Of a DNA stretch of 13,417 bases, positions 6,872 through 13,417 are shown in pieces. The translations under genes and the position numbers were made by a program. The stretch lies in the NCBI GenBank assembly GCA_002793635.1, contig PFEM01000011.1, forward strand, positions 145 to 13,561, written 5' to 3'. The notes under the pieces were generated by a model. It did not search any database, was not told where the DNA came from, and saw only the letters and a list, made by a program, of their open reading frames with translations. The stretch's first letter is position 1. The number at the start of each line of letters is the position of its first letter. The DNA is from Candidatus Shapirobacteria bacterium CG10_big_fil_rev_8_21_14_0_10_48_15. Its GTDB lineage: Bacteria > Patescibacteriota > Microgenomatia > PFEM01.

Positions 6872-8855
6872 CTTTTTTCTGGTTGAGCTGGCGACGTTAA
6901 CAGATTACGGCATTACTTGGGATTCGGTAAATCATTATGTTCGGGGGCAAGCCTATCTACACTACTTTTTGACTGGTAGCAAGACCTTTGAAAATTTGCC
7001 CCCTCGGATGGATTATTACCAACCGGTAGATGAATTGTGGCTACCGGCGGCCATTAAAAAACAGCCGCGTCGCAGCCTTTATCAGATTTACGATTACCAA
7101 TCATTGATTGATATTCGTGGTGGTCCTTCATCATCCTTCGAAGCCGGCCATCCCGCTTTTAGCGACATTATGGCCTCGGGTTTTAACTATCTTTTTTTTC
7201 AAAAATTAGGTTGGATTAACGATATTGACGCCTATCATCTTTACGGCATTTTTTTAAGCGCAATCTTGGTGAGTGTAATTTTCTGGTGGGTGAGAAAAAA
7301 TTATTGCTTACTGTCGGCATTTGTGAGCGTTTTGTCCCTGACATTGTACCCGCTCTTTTTTGCTGAGTCGCATTTTAATGTTGAAAAAGACATCCCGCAA
7401 ATGGTTTTTTTTAGTTTGGCCTTGCTTTTTTTCCATCAGGGAATTACGAAAAAAAGCTGGCGTTGGCTAATTGCCTCTTCACTGATGGCTGGGTTTTCAT
7501 TAGCCACTAAACTCAACTTTCTTTTCGCCGTTTTTATTATTTTTCCTTGGCTGATGGTTTATGGTGGCCGGTTTGATAAAAAAATTTACTTAAGCCTGAT
7601 TTTTTATTGGGTCCTGCCCTTGATAATTTTTATCGCTAGCTGGCCATATTTGTGGTCGGATATCTTTTACCGCCTTAAAGAAACTGCCAGTTGGTATCAA
7701 AGCATGGGAACAAACTCTGTTTTTGATTCCCGATACTTACTTTGGGGCAAGATTAACACCTACGCCGGTCAATGGATTTTATTTATTACTCCTTTAGTTA
7801 CCTTGCTTTTGGGGGTAGCAGGTTTTGCTTCTGCCTTCAAGAATAAAACCACCCTTTTAATTGTCCTTTGGTTTTTGGTGCCAATTTTGCGAGTGAGTCG
7901 AGCCAATGCGGGTATCTATGGCGGGGTTCGCCAAATCATGGAATACATTCCCGCCCTGGCGATTCTCGCCGGCATCGGTGCCTACTGGTTAGCGAAGCGG
8001 ATTAAGACGTACCAATTTATAATCAAAACGATCATCTTGCTGTCTTTCACACCTATCCTTCTGAAAATCATGGCGATTCATCCTAACCAAAATGTTTATT
8101 TTAACCTTTTAATTGGTGGACTTCAGGGAGCTAAGCAACGGGACTTTTTAGATGCGGGCAATACTTTTGGGAATGTTTATCGTCAGGGAATCGCCTGGGT
8201 AAACGAAAACGTGCCGCCAGGGGCCAACCTTTCGTTTGCCTACGAGATGATGTCTAATATTCCCTCAATGTGGGTTCGACAGGACATTAATTTTACCAAC
8301 TATCATCGCAGCGGTTTTTTGCGCCAGGGTGAATATGCCATAGGTTTGGCAGATAAAAAAGCTTTGTGGAATTCCCACTATGGCCGCTACCTGGAAACAT
8401 TTTTAGAACCTTCTTTCCAGATCGAAGTAGAGAGAATTCCGATTTTGAAAGTTTGGGAAAACAATGAGGCCCATACCAGGCTGGAATATTTGCAGGAAAA
8501 AAAATTAGCAGATTTTGACGTCAGTGTTGAAGGGGACGAAATCATTATCGATTTAAAGCGCGTCGTCAATCTAGCGCGTTTGGAGGCCAAACTACCGGAA
8601 AGAAGCTGTTTGCCATTGGAATATGGCTATTTTTACCTTTCCCTCGATGGTCAGCTGTGGACAATGCTCCCAGAAGTACTTCCGACGATGTGGCCGATTG
8701 TGGTTTTAAAAGATCAACCGGCAAACGGCAAGTTGATTGAACCTTTTGCGGCCGAAACATCGCGGTTCATTAAAATTAAATTAGTCCCGGCTAATACTTG
8801 TTTAAAGCAGCTTTATGATGTTAATATTTACGAGTTCTCTGATTTGACTAAATGA
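6810..8855 (+). CDS. Polytopic GT-C glycosyltransferase (GT39/PMT-like) with C-terminal discoidin-like domain
   Basis: A membrane glycosyltransferase of about 681 residues that should use a polyprenyl-phosphate sugar on the outer face. A first span (LSLAVGISFFLVELATL) leads into ITWDSVNHYVRGQAYLHY, whose Asp and nearby polar residues match the first outer loop of PMT/GT39 enzymes. A second loop, SHFNVEKDIP, lies after a later span, and about 9-11 hydrophobic spans follow to near residue 430. A soluble part follows, ending in a beta-rich domain of about 110 residues (from LADFDVSVEGDEIIIDL): YFYLSLDGQLW and TSRFIKIKLVP resemble the F5/8 type C (discoidin) carbohydrate-binding fold. The start is uncertain: ATG 6810, or TTG 6807 just before it, keeps the first span and its Asp loop but overlaps the previous gene by 62 bases; no later ATG keeps them. 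It joins the radical SAM gene by an ATGA overlap. Confidence 0.85.
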   Translation: MKWPKDFFKKQKWLSLAVGISFFLVELATLTDYGITWDSVNHYVRGQAYLHYFLTGSKTFENLPPRMDYYQPVDELWLPAAIKKQPRRSLYQIYDYQSLIDIRGGPSSSFEAGHPAFSDIMASGFNYLFFQKLGWINDIDAYHLYGIFLSAILVSVIFWWVRKNYCLLSAFVSVLSLTLYPLFFAESHFNVEKDIPQMVFFSLALLFFHQGITKKSWRWLIASSLMAGFSLATKLNFLFAVFIIFPWLMVYGGRFDKKIYLSLIFYWVLPLIIFIASWPYLWSDIFYRLKETASWYQSMGTNSVFDSRYLLWGKINTYAGQWILFITPLVTLLLGVAGFASAFKNKTTLLIVLWFLVPILRVSRANAGIYGGVRQIMEYIPALAILAGIGAYWLAKRIKTYQFIIKTIILLSFTPILLKIMAIHPNQNVYFNLLIGGLQGAKQRDFLDAGNTFGNVYRQGIAWVNENVPPGANLSFAYEMMSNIPSMWVRQDINFTNYHRSGFLRQGEYAIGLADKKALWNSHYGRYLETFLEPSFQIEVERIPILKVWENNEAHTRLEYLQEKKLADFDVSVEGDEIIIDLKRVVNLARLEAKLPERSCLPLEYGYFYLSLDGQLWTMLPEVLPTMWPIVVLKDQPANGKLIEPFAAETSRFIKIKLVPANTCLKQLYDVNIYEFSDLTK

Positions 8856-10234
8856 AAACACTCTTAGTTTATCCTCCCAAGGAATCGTCTTATGGTTTAC
8901 CACACTATCCAACTCTGGGAATTACTTATTTAGTGACAGTCTTATACGAGCAAGGCTGGCCAGTTGAGGCGCTTGATATGCGTCTACCGGAAAACAATTT
9001 TAACTATTTGGAAGATCTTCTAGGGAATTATCAACCTGATTTAGTTGGCGTCGGGAGTACTAGTTTTGATTTTCCGGGTGCGTTAAAAGTTTTTCAAGCG
9101 GTTAAAAAATTTTCCCCCAAAATAAAAACTGTTTTAGGTGGTCCGCACGCGGCTATTTGTACTGCCAAGCTATTAGGCGAGAAAGATATTGATTTTATAA
9201 TATTGGGAGAGGGGGAGAGAGAGCTACCCATATTGTTGGCTGCTTTGCAAGCAAAAAAACGAGTTCATAAAATTATTAAGGCGGACTTAATTAATGATTT
9301 GGATAGTTTACCTTTCCCCAAGTGGGACTTGCTTCAACTGGACCACTACCGAATTCATGGCCGACTAACTTTGCCATTAGCCACTTCTCGTGGATGTCCA
9401 TATCAATGCGTTTATTGTGTAAGCTGGAAAACTCAAGGCCGGCTGTTTCGTTTTCGCAGCCCTCAAAATGTGGTGGACGAAATCCAGCAAAATATTGAAA
9501 AATATGGTGCCAAAAAATTTAGCTTTTTGGACGATAACTTTACTCTTAACAAACCGCGCGCTATGAAAATTTGCCGGGAGATTATCAGACGTAAGCTAGA
9601 TATTTCCTGGACTTGCGATCAAGGGATTCGGGCAGACAATGTTGACCGTCCTTTACTGCAAGCGATGAAGGATAGCGGTTGTAAGCTGATCGCTATAGGT
9701 GTAGAATCCGCCAGTCAAGACGTTTTGGACCAGATGCAAAAAGGTGAGAAAGTTAGTCAAATTCGCCAGACAATTATTGATGCCAAGGCGGTCGGTCTGA
9801 CAGTTAAAGCTTTTTTTATCGTCGGTGGTCCAGGTGACGATTCTAAAAAAATCAGAAAGTCTATTAAGTTTTTTAAAGAGACCGGAGTTGACATTCCCAG
9901 ATTCGGCATTATGACGGCTTATCCTGGCAGTGCTTTATGGGATTGGGTGGCTAAGAACGGCCACTTTATTGGCGACCCGTACCGTCATATTCTTAAAAGT
10001 CCTACCGCCAGTTTAGCCGTCCAATTCGAAACGAAAAGTTTTCCCCGTCGAGATCGGCTTGCAGCTTTCGAGCTAGCTAACAGAGAGGCAGAAGTTTGGA
10101 CAATCCGTCAAAAACTTGTTAAAAAATTAGGCTTAACTTTGGGGTCAATTTTACTGATACCGTTTTATCTCGGCTTTTTTCGGGAACTTTTGAAAAGAAT
10201 TTATCGCCTGAGGTTGTTTTCTTTAACTGACTGA
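8852..10234 (+). CDS. Cobalamin-binding radical SAM enzyme
   Basis: A 460-residue class B radical SAM protein. Residues 1-140 form a B12-binding Rossmann domain (LLVYPPKE, YPTLGITYL, VGVGSTSFDF, TVLGGPHA, FIILGEGE); the DxHxxG lower-ligand motif is absent (LDMRLPEN), as in the BchE-like His-off group. The radical SAM core starts at SRGCPYQCVYC, with C182, C186 and C189 as [4Fe-4S] ligands, then FLDDNF (225-230), GVESAS (283-288) and FFIVGGPGD (321-329). Near the C-terminus a hydrophobic stretch flanked by Lys/Arg (LGLTLGSILLIPFYLGFFRELLKR, two parts either side of a proline) may bind the membrane, hinting at a lipid or lipid-linked substrate. Known relatives methylate unactivated carbon or rearrange lipids and cofactors. 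It overlaps the GT-C gene by ATGA and lies 1 base before a methyltransferase. The reaction is unknown; B12 would have to be made elsewhere in the genome or taken up. Confidence 0.9.
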   Translation: MKTLLVYPPKESSYGLPHYPTLGITYLVTVLYEQGWPVEALDMRLPENNFNYLEDLLGNYQPDLVGVGSTSFDFPGALKVFQAVKKFSPKIKTVLGGPHAAICTAKLLGEKDIDFIILGEGERELPILLAALQAKKRVHKIIKADLINDLDSLPFPKWDLLQLDHYRIHGRLTLPLATSRGCPYQCVYCVSWKTQGRLFRFRSPQNVVDEIQQNIEKYGAKKFSFLDDNFTLNKPRAMKICREIIRRKLDISWTCDQGIRADNVDRPLLQAMKDSGCKLIAIGVESASQDVLDQMQKGEKVSQIRQTIIDAKAVGLTVKAFFIVGGPGDDSKKIRKSIKFFKETGVDIPRFGIMTAYPGSALWDWVAKNGHFIGDPYRHILKSPTASLAVQFETKSFPRRDRLAAFELANREAEVWTIRQKLVKKLGLTLGSILLIPFYLGFFRELLKRIYRLRLFSLTD

Positions 10235-10235
10235 T

Positions 10236-10991
10236 ATGAAACTTGTGTACCAACACAATTACTCTGAACTTGAACCGCGAATGTTGAGCTTTCATAATCG
10301 GCAACAGAAAGCACAAAAAATTGTAGCGATAATAAGCAATTTTGTTAATCATGCCAAGAAGCAAAGGCCAAAAGACTTGATTTGCCTTGAGGTGGGCTGT
10401 GCAGCGGGGATGATGACGAATATCTTTGGGAATAGCTTCAAAGCGGTGGTTGGTGTCGACATTGATCGGCAAGCGATTGCTATAGCCAAGAGGAAAAATC
10501 GAAAAAGCATTGTAAGCTTCAAAATCAGCGATGCCTTAAAGCTGCCTTTTAAGAAAAATTGTTTTGATCTGGTTATTTGCAACAATGTCTATGAACATGT
10601 GCCTGACCCAAATCTGATGATGGCTGAAATTTGGCGAGTATTGCGAGATAATGGGTTTTGCTATTTTGCTGGTCCCAATAAGTATGCTTTTCTTGAACCT
10701 CACTATTCTTTACCCTGCCTTTCTTGGTTCCCAAAACAATTCGGATCATTATATTTAAAAATGACTGGTAAGGGCGACTACTACTACGAAACGCTTTTGT
10801 CTCAAAAGCAGTTGAGAAAATTAGCTTCTAAGTTTAAAATTACTGATTATACGGTTGAGGTGCTTAAAAAACCACTGCAATTTCATGCCAGCCATCACTT
10901 GCAAAAACCATTTTCTTACCTGCCGCGAAGTTTCATAAGTTTAGCCTTACCCTTTTTACCCAGTTTTTTTTGGATTTTAACAAAGAAATAG
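10236..10991 (+). CDS. Class I SAM-dependent methyltransferase with hydrophobic C-terminus
   Basis: A 251-residue Rossmann methyltransferase. Motif I is CLEVGCAAGMM (50-60), the acidic residue after strand 2 is D75 in VGVDID, motif II is SDALKLPF (98-105), and the post-II segment is FDLVICNNVYEHVPDP (110-125), with a leading helix EIWRVLRDNG (131-140). The last 30 residues (SFISLALPFLPSFFWIL) are hydrophobic and could anchor it at the membrane. It begins 1 base after the radical SAM stop, so the pair is probably co-translated and may act on the same substrate: the radical SAM enzyme on carbon, this one on O, N or carboxyl. It differs clearly in sequence from the methyltransferase at 951 and from the broken one just downstream. 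Class is firm; substrate is unknown. Confidence 0.88.
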   Translation: MKLVYQHNYSELEPRMLSFHNRQQKAQKIVAIISNFVNHAKKQRPKDLICLEVGCAAGMMTNIFGNSFKAVVGVDIDRQAIAIAKRKNRKSIVSFKISDALKLPFKKNCFDLVICNNVYEHVPDPNLMMAEIWRVLRDNGFCYFAGPNKYAFLEPHYSLPCLSWFPKQFGSLYLKMTGKGDYYYETLLSQKQLRKLASKFKITDYTVEVLKKPLQFHASHHLQKPFSYLPRSFISLALPFLPSFFWILTKK

Positions 10992-11003
10992 TTTCCATAG
11001 ATA

Positions 11004-11472
11004 ATGGTCCAAGCGCAAACAGAACAAAAAGTGCGCCAGTACTACGAGAATTAGTTGCGGAACTGGTTATCTTTTGAAAGCCGTTGCTAAAAGAGGTTTA
11101 AAAACTTGGGGATTTGACTATGTGGCTTGTTTGGGTTGCCTGCAATATTTTTCGGATATGGTCAAGGCCTTGACTGAAATGAAACGGGTGGCTAAACCGA
11201 AGGCCTTTTTTTGCTTTACTATGCCGAACGCTAATTTTATTTTCTGGCGTTTGGCCGGCTGAGACAGCCGGGGGCTGTGGGGGATTGAAGGCCATTTAAA
11301 AACAACCAGTAATTGGCGGAAATTTTTGGAAACTAACGACTTGAAGGTTGAAAAAATTCTCAAAGATCCTTGGGTAGCTGGGAATAGAGGGGGAATTTTT
11401 TGGCAACTAATTTGGCGCTTGCTGCCGTCAGTGATTAGTTATCAGCACCTTTATCTTTGCCGGCAGCGTTAA
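11004..11472 (+). pseudogene. Decayed class I SAM-dependent methyltransferase
   Basis: Remnants of one methyltransferase are spread over two frames. ATG at 11004 opens MVQAQTEQKVRQYYEN, a typical N-terminus of this group, then a stop at 11052. From about 11047, one base-frame away, reading resumes with RISCGTGYLLKAVAKRG, a clear motif I, and GFD of strand 2. It then passes at once into FDYVACLGCLQYFSD, the strand-4 region, so roughly 50 codons between strands 2 and 4 are missing. The frame meets TGA at 11260-11262 yet continues with sensible C-terminal sequence (DSRGLWGIEGHLKTTSNWRKFL, then LRRL-like basic and aromatic residues) to TAA at 11470-11472. Intact length is about 156 codons against the usual 210-230. 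It overlaps the GT2 gene on the other strand by 38 bases. A 6-base hairpin (11255-11271) surrounds the TGA but has no T-run. Confidence 0.85.
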
Positions 11473-12352
11473 GGTAAAGAATCATTTCGGCCAACAGACC
11501 GATCGAAAAAAGCTGGATGCCCACCATTATTAACAGTATGCCCAACAAAAGGAGGGGTTGGCGGCCCTGAATGTTTCCAAAGGCAAGCTTTAGGTAGGTC
11601 ATGTATAAACCAATTGCAAGGCCGCTTCCAAGCAAACCGGTACCGATTGTTCCGAATAAGTGAGCCGGACGGCGAAGAAATTTGGTCAAAAAGATTACCG
11701 TAATCATGTCCAGAAAGCCCTTAATAAACCGGTTCCAGCCGAATTTGGATTGGCCAAAGCGGCGTTGCCGGTGGCGCACCGGAATTTCGGCAATTTTAAA
11801 TTTTTTTTCGGCTGCCAAGACAGGAATCAGCCGGTAAAGCTCACCGTAAAGCTTCAAATTTTTAATCACTTCTTGACGGTAAGCTTTAAAGCCGCAGTTG
11901 AAGTCATGTAGCCTGGTCCCAGATAACCAAGAAGCCAGCCAATTGTAAATTCGAGAAGGCAAAACCTTGCTGAACGGATCGTGCCGTTGCTTCTTCCAGC
12001 CGGAAACCAAATCATAACCCTCATTAATTTTGGCCAAAAAACGGGGAATTTCCATGGGGTTGTCTTGCAGATCAGCGTCCAGAGTAAAGACAATTTCGCC
12101 TCTAGCTGAGTGGAAGCCGGCCATTAGGCCGGCGGCCTTGCCTTGATTGCCGCGAAAATTAATCAGCCTGACTCCGCGGTCTTTTTTTTGCAAAATTTCG
12201 ATAATTTTTTGTGAATCGTCTGTTGAGCCATCGTTGATGAAAATAATTTCAAAGGATTTTTTCAACGGTCCGACTGCCCTGACGATTTCTTCGTGCAAAA
12301 TTGCCAAAGATTTTTCTTCGTTATAGACCGGGATGACGAATGACAGCTCCAT
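11435..12352 (-). CDS. GT2 polyprenyl-phosphate sugar synthase (DPM1/ArnC-like) with two membrane spans
   Basis: A 305-residue inverting GT-A enzyme that should move a sugar from an NDP-sugar to undecaprenyl phosphate on the inner membrane face. It starts MELSFVIPVYNEEKS, with INDGSTDDS (39-47), LDADLQDNP (91-99) as the metal and donor site, and RHRQRRFGQSKFG (193-205), the basic motif found in DPM/ArnC enzymes. Two C-terminal spans follow (about 232-256 and 266-292). ATG at 12352 is chosen because it gives the family N-terminus; an upstream in-frame TTG-type extension to 12412 adds 20 residues that overlap the previous gene and look non-native. A good -10 box lies 9 bases before the ATG. Its product would feed GT-C enzymes such as the two in this window. 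Likely sugars are glucose, mannose or an amino-arabinose-like sugar; not determined. Confidence 0.9.
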   Translation of the reverse strand: MELSFVIPVYNEEKSLAILHEEIVRAVGPLKKSFEIIFINDGSTDDSQKIIEILQKKDRGVRLINFRGNQGKAAGLMAGFHSARGEIVFTLDADLQDNPMEIPRFLAKINEGYDLVSGWKKQRHDPFSKVLPSRIYNWLASWLSGTRLHDFNCGFKAYRQEVIKNLKLYGELYRLIPVLAAEKKFKIAEIPVRHRQRRFGQSKFGWNRFIKGFLDMITVIFLTKFLRRPAHLFGTIGTGLLGSGLAIGLYMTYLKLAFGNIQGRQPLLLLGILLIMVGIQLFSIGLLAEMILYLNAAGKDKGADN

Positions 12353-12361
12353 TAGCCTGAT

Positions 12362-12391
12362 ATTATAAACTATTTTAGGTTTAAGAGTGAA
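12362..12391 (-). promoter_or_regulatory. Putative promoter for the GT2 gene
   Basis: Reading the reverse strand, TTCACT (12391-12386) lies 18 bases before a perfect TATAAT (12367-12362). The -10 box ends 9 bases before the chosen ATG at 12352, so the transcript would have almost no leader. The -35 box and most of the spacer fall within the end of the upstream GT-C gene, whose stop is at 12381-12383. No Shine-Dalgarno is present. The -10 match is exact; the -35 match is 4 of 6, so this remains a prediction. Confidence 0.5.
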
Positions 12392-13417
12392 CGTGAGCCA
12401 CGACGGAAGCAATATTTAACAGGATGAAAATTACTAGCCAAAAGTGGGTAGCGCGGCGGGCTAAACGGGGAAATTTTTCGGGCCACCAGAGCGTGGGCAG
12501 AAAAGAAGCAAAACCTAGCAAAACAATGGCTCGGAAAAGCCAATTCGGCATGCCGAAAATTTCTTCCCAGCCCCAATGCCAGGCAGTAGCCGCAATCAGG
12601 AAGAAAAAGGCTAAATTTAGCAGGCTAGGTTTTTTAATTATTTTTTCCAAAACGGCGGCGCCGGCAATCATCAAGAAGGGGTAGAAGGGATAGCGGTACC
12701 AGCCTTGAGCTTCAATGCCGGGAATAGCCAGGATAAAAACGAGGAAATAAGCGATAACAGGGATAAGTAATAAGGAGTGCTTTTTAAATTTGGTTGATAA
12801 AATAGCGAGCGACAGCCAACCCCAATATAGCCAGCCGTCCGGGTAGAGGCGATCCAAAAGATACGGGTGGGTAAAGAGTGCCAGCGTGTTGCCCAAGCCG
12901 ATTTTGGCGCGAGCGGTTTGCAAGCCCCAAAGGTTGATGAAAGTCGACCAATCATAAACGGCGCCGTAAATAAAGTACAAAGAAAAAATACTTAAGGCAA
13001 TTGCGCCAATAATAAGCATGTCTTTGAAGCGTTTTTTTGAAGCCATTAATAGGCATAAAGCCACGGTGGCCGCCGCCCATGGGATTTTGGCGAGGGTCAG
13101 CAAGCCGGCCAAGGCAGCGGCCAAATTACGTTGCCAGGGCTTTTGTGATTCTAGATAATTAAGGATGATCAGCCAAATAATCAAGAAGGCTGGAATAAAA
13201 AAATTTTCGTTTTGGACAATTCTCGAGCCGATGACGATCGTGGGAGCCGTGGCATAAAGCATGGCCGAAAGCAAGCCGATGATTACCCCGTAAAGTTTTT
13301 TAGCCACCAAAAAAACCAACCAAATCGAGGTGGTTCCTAAAACCAAGGCCAGGACTCTGATTTGACCAAGGGCAATATCAAACAGTTGTTTTGAACCAGT
13401 GATTAAGGCAAAGCCGC
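12381..13417 (-). CDS. Polytopic GT-C glycosyltransferase (ArnT/GT39-like), 5' end cut by window edge
   Basis: A membrane protein with about 344 visible residues; the frame is open to the window edge, so the N-terminus with its catalytic outer-loop Asp is missing. A TTG at 13346 could start it, but residues before it (LFDIALGQIRVLALVLG) continue the family pattern, so that start is not believed. The order of hydrophobic spans (SIWLVFLVAKKLYGVIIGLLSAMLYA at the start of the visible part, with KKLYG between two spans; then VIGSRIVQNENFF, a loop in the place of the SR..PE loop in ArnT-like enzymes; then about seven more) fits PMT_2 glycosyltransferases that use polyprenyl-phosphate sugars. Its stop is 28 bases before the GT2 start, and the pairing of a GT-C enzyme with a DPM-like synthase on one strand suggests a donor-synthase and user pair. 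Confidence 0.8.
   Translation of the reverse strand, partial: GFALITGSKQLFDIALGQIRVLALVLGTTSIWLVFLVAKKLYGVIIGLLSAMLYATAPTIVIGSRIVQNENFFIPAFLIIWLIILNYLESQKPWQRNLAAALAGLLTLAKIPWAAATVALCLLMASKKRFKDMLIIGAIALSIFSLYFIYGAVYDWSTFINLWGLQTARAKIGLGNTLALFTHPYLLDRLYPDGWLYWGWLSLAILSTKFKKHSLLLIPVIAYFLVFILAIPGIEAQGWYRYPFYPFLMIAGAAVLEKIIKKPSLLNLAFFFLIAATAWHWGWEEIFGMPNWLFRAIVLLGFASFLPTLWWPEKFPRLARRATHFWLVIFILLNIASVVAHVHS

Noticed and set aside
10119..10472. Reverse-strand open frame of 117 codons across the radical SAM/methyltransferase joint
   Set aside because: It has no family pattern and is antisense to two well-supported genes.
11255..11271. In-frame TGA inside a small hairpin, possible selenocysteine or TGA-as-glycine recoding
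   Set aside because: Seven genes here end in TGA, several in ATGA overlaps where reading on would run out of frame into the next gene, so TGA is a stop. The hairpin has only 6 pairs and encloses the TGA rather than following it, and the same gene has other lesions.
11255..11271. Intrinsic terminator at CCGGCT-GAGAC-AGCCGG
   Set aside because: The stem is short and is followed by G-rich sequence, not a run of T.
12353..12412. Longer N-terminus for the GT2 protein
   Set aside because: The extra 20 residues overlap the previous gene, contain the predicted promoter, and precede the normal family start MELSFVIPVYNEE.
1..13417. Mobile elements, CRISPR array, tRNA or rRNA genes
   Set aside because: No transposase or integrase motif, no regularly spaced repeats and no RNA gene signature was seen on either strand.

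Overview
The window is a stretch of bacterial chromosome, almost wholly coding, and devoted to building and modifying a surface glycan. Tight packing, ATGA stop/start overlaps, convergent overlaps, no recognisable Shine-Dalgarno sequence before the gene starts, many small glycosyltransferases and a secreted protein of a type common in Candidate Phyla Radiation genomes all suggest a CPR/Patescibacteria organism, perhaps of the Microgenomates type. That placement is inference from protein character; no rRNA, tRNA or marker gene is present to prove it.

Layout. (1) Bases 1-2304, forward: the end of a GT4 glycosyltransferase cut by the window edge, a class I methyltransferase overlapping it by 4 bases, and a secreted, helical DUF5667-like protein. 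(2) Bases 2297-3103, reverse: a cytoplasmic NodB-type deacetylase that converges on the secreted protein with an 8-base overlap. (3) Bases 3104-3142: a short divergent control region with two near-concentric inverted repeats. (4) Bases 3143-10991, forward: a seven-gene operon comprising a LegB-like 4,6-dehydratase, sugar-1-phosphate nucleotidyltransferase, GalE-like epimerase, GT4 glycosyltransferase, polytopic GT-C glycosyltransferase with a C-terminal discoidin-like domain, B12-binding radical SAM enzyme and a class I methyltransferase. (5) Bases 11004-11472: a decayed methyltransferase, with its start region, a central block and one sense codon lost. (6) Bases 11435-13417, reverse: a polyprenyl-phosphate sugar synthase (GT2) downstream of a polytopic GT-C glycosyltransferase cut by the window edge.

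How the genes may work together (inference). The dehydratase, nucleotidyltransferase and epimerase would make one or more unusual nucleotide sugars. The two GT4 enzymes would add sugars on a lipid carrier at the inner membrane face. GT2 would load a polyprenyl phosphate with a sugar, which the GT-C enzymes use on the outer face. The deacetylase, methyltransferases and radical SAM enzyme would tailor the sugars or the lipid. No flippase, ABC exporter or polymerase is seen here, so the locus probably extends beyond both edges. No mobile element, CRISPR array, RNA gene or convincing intrinsic terminator was seen.
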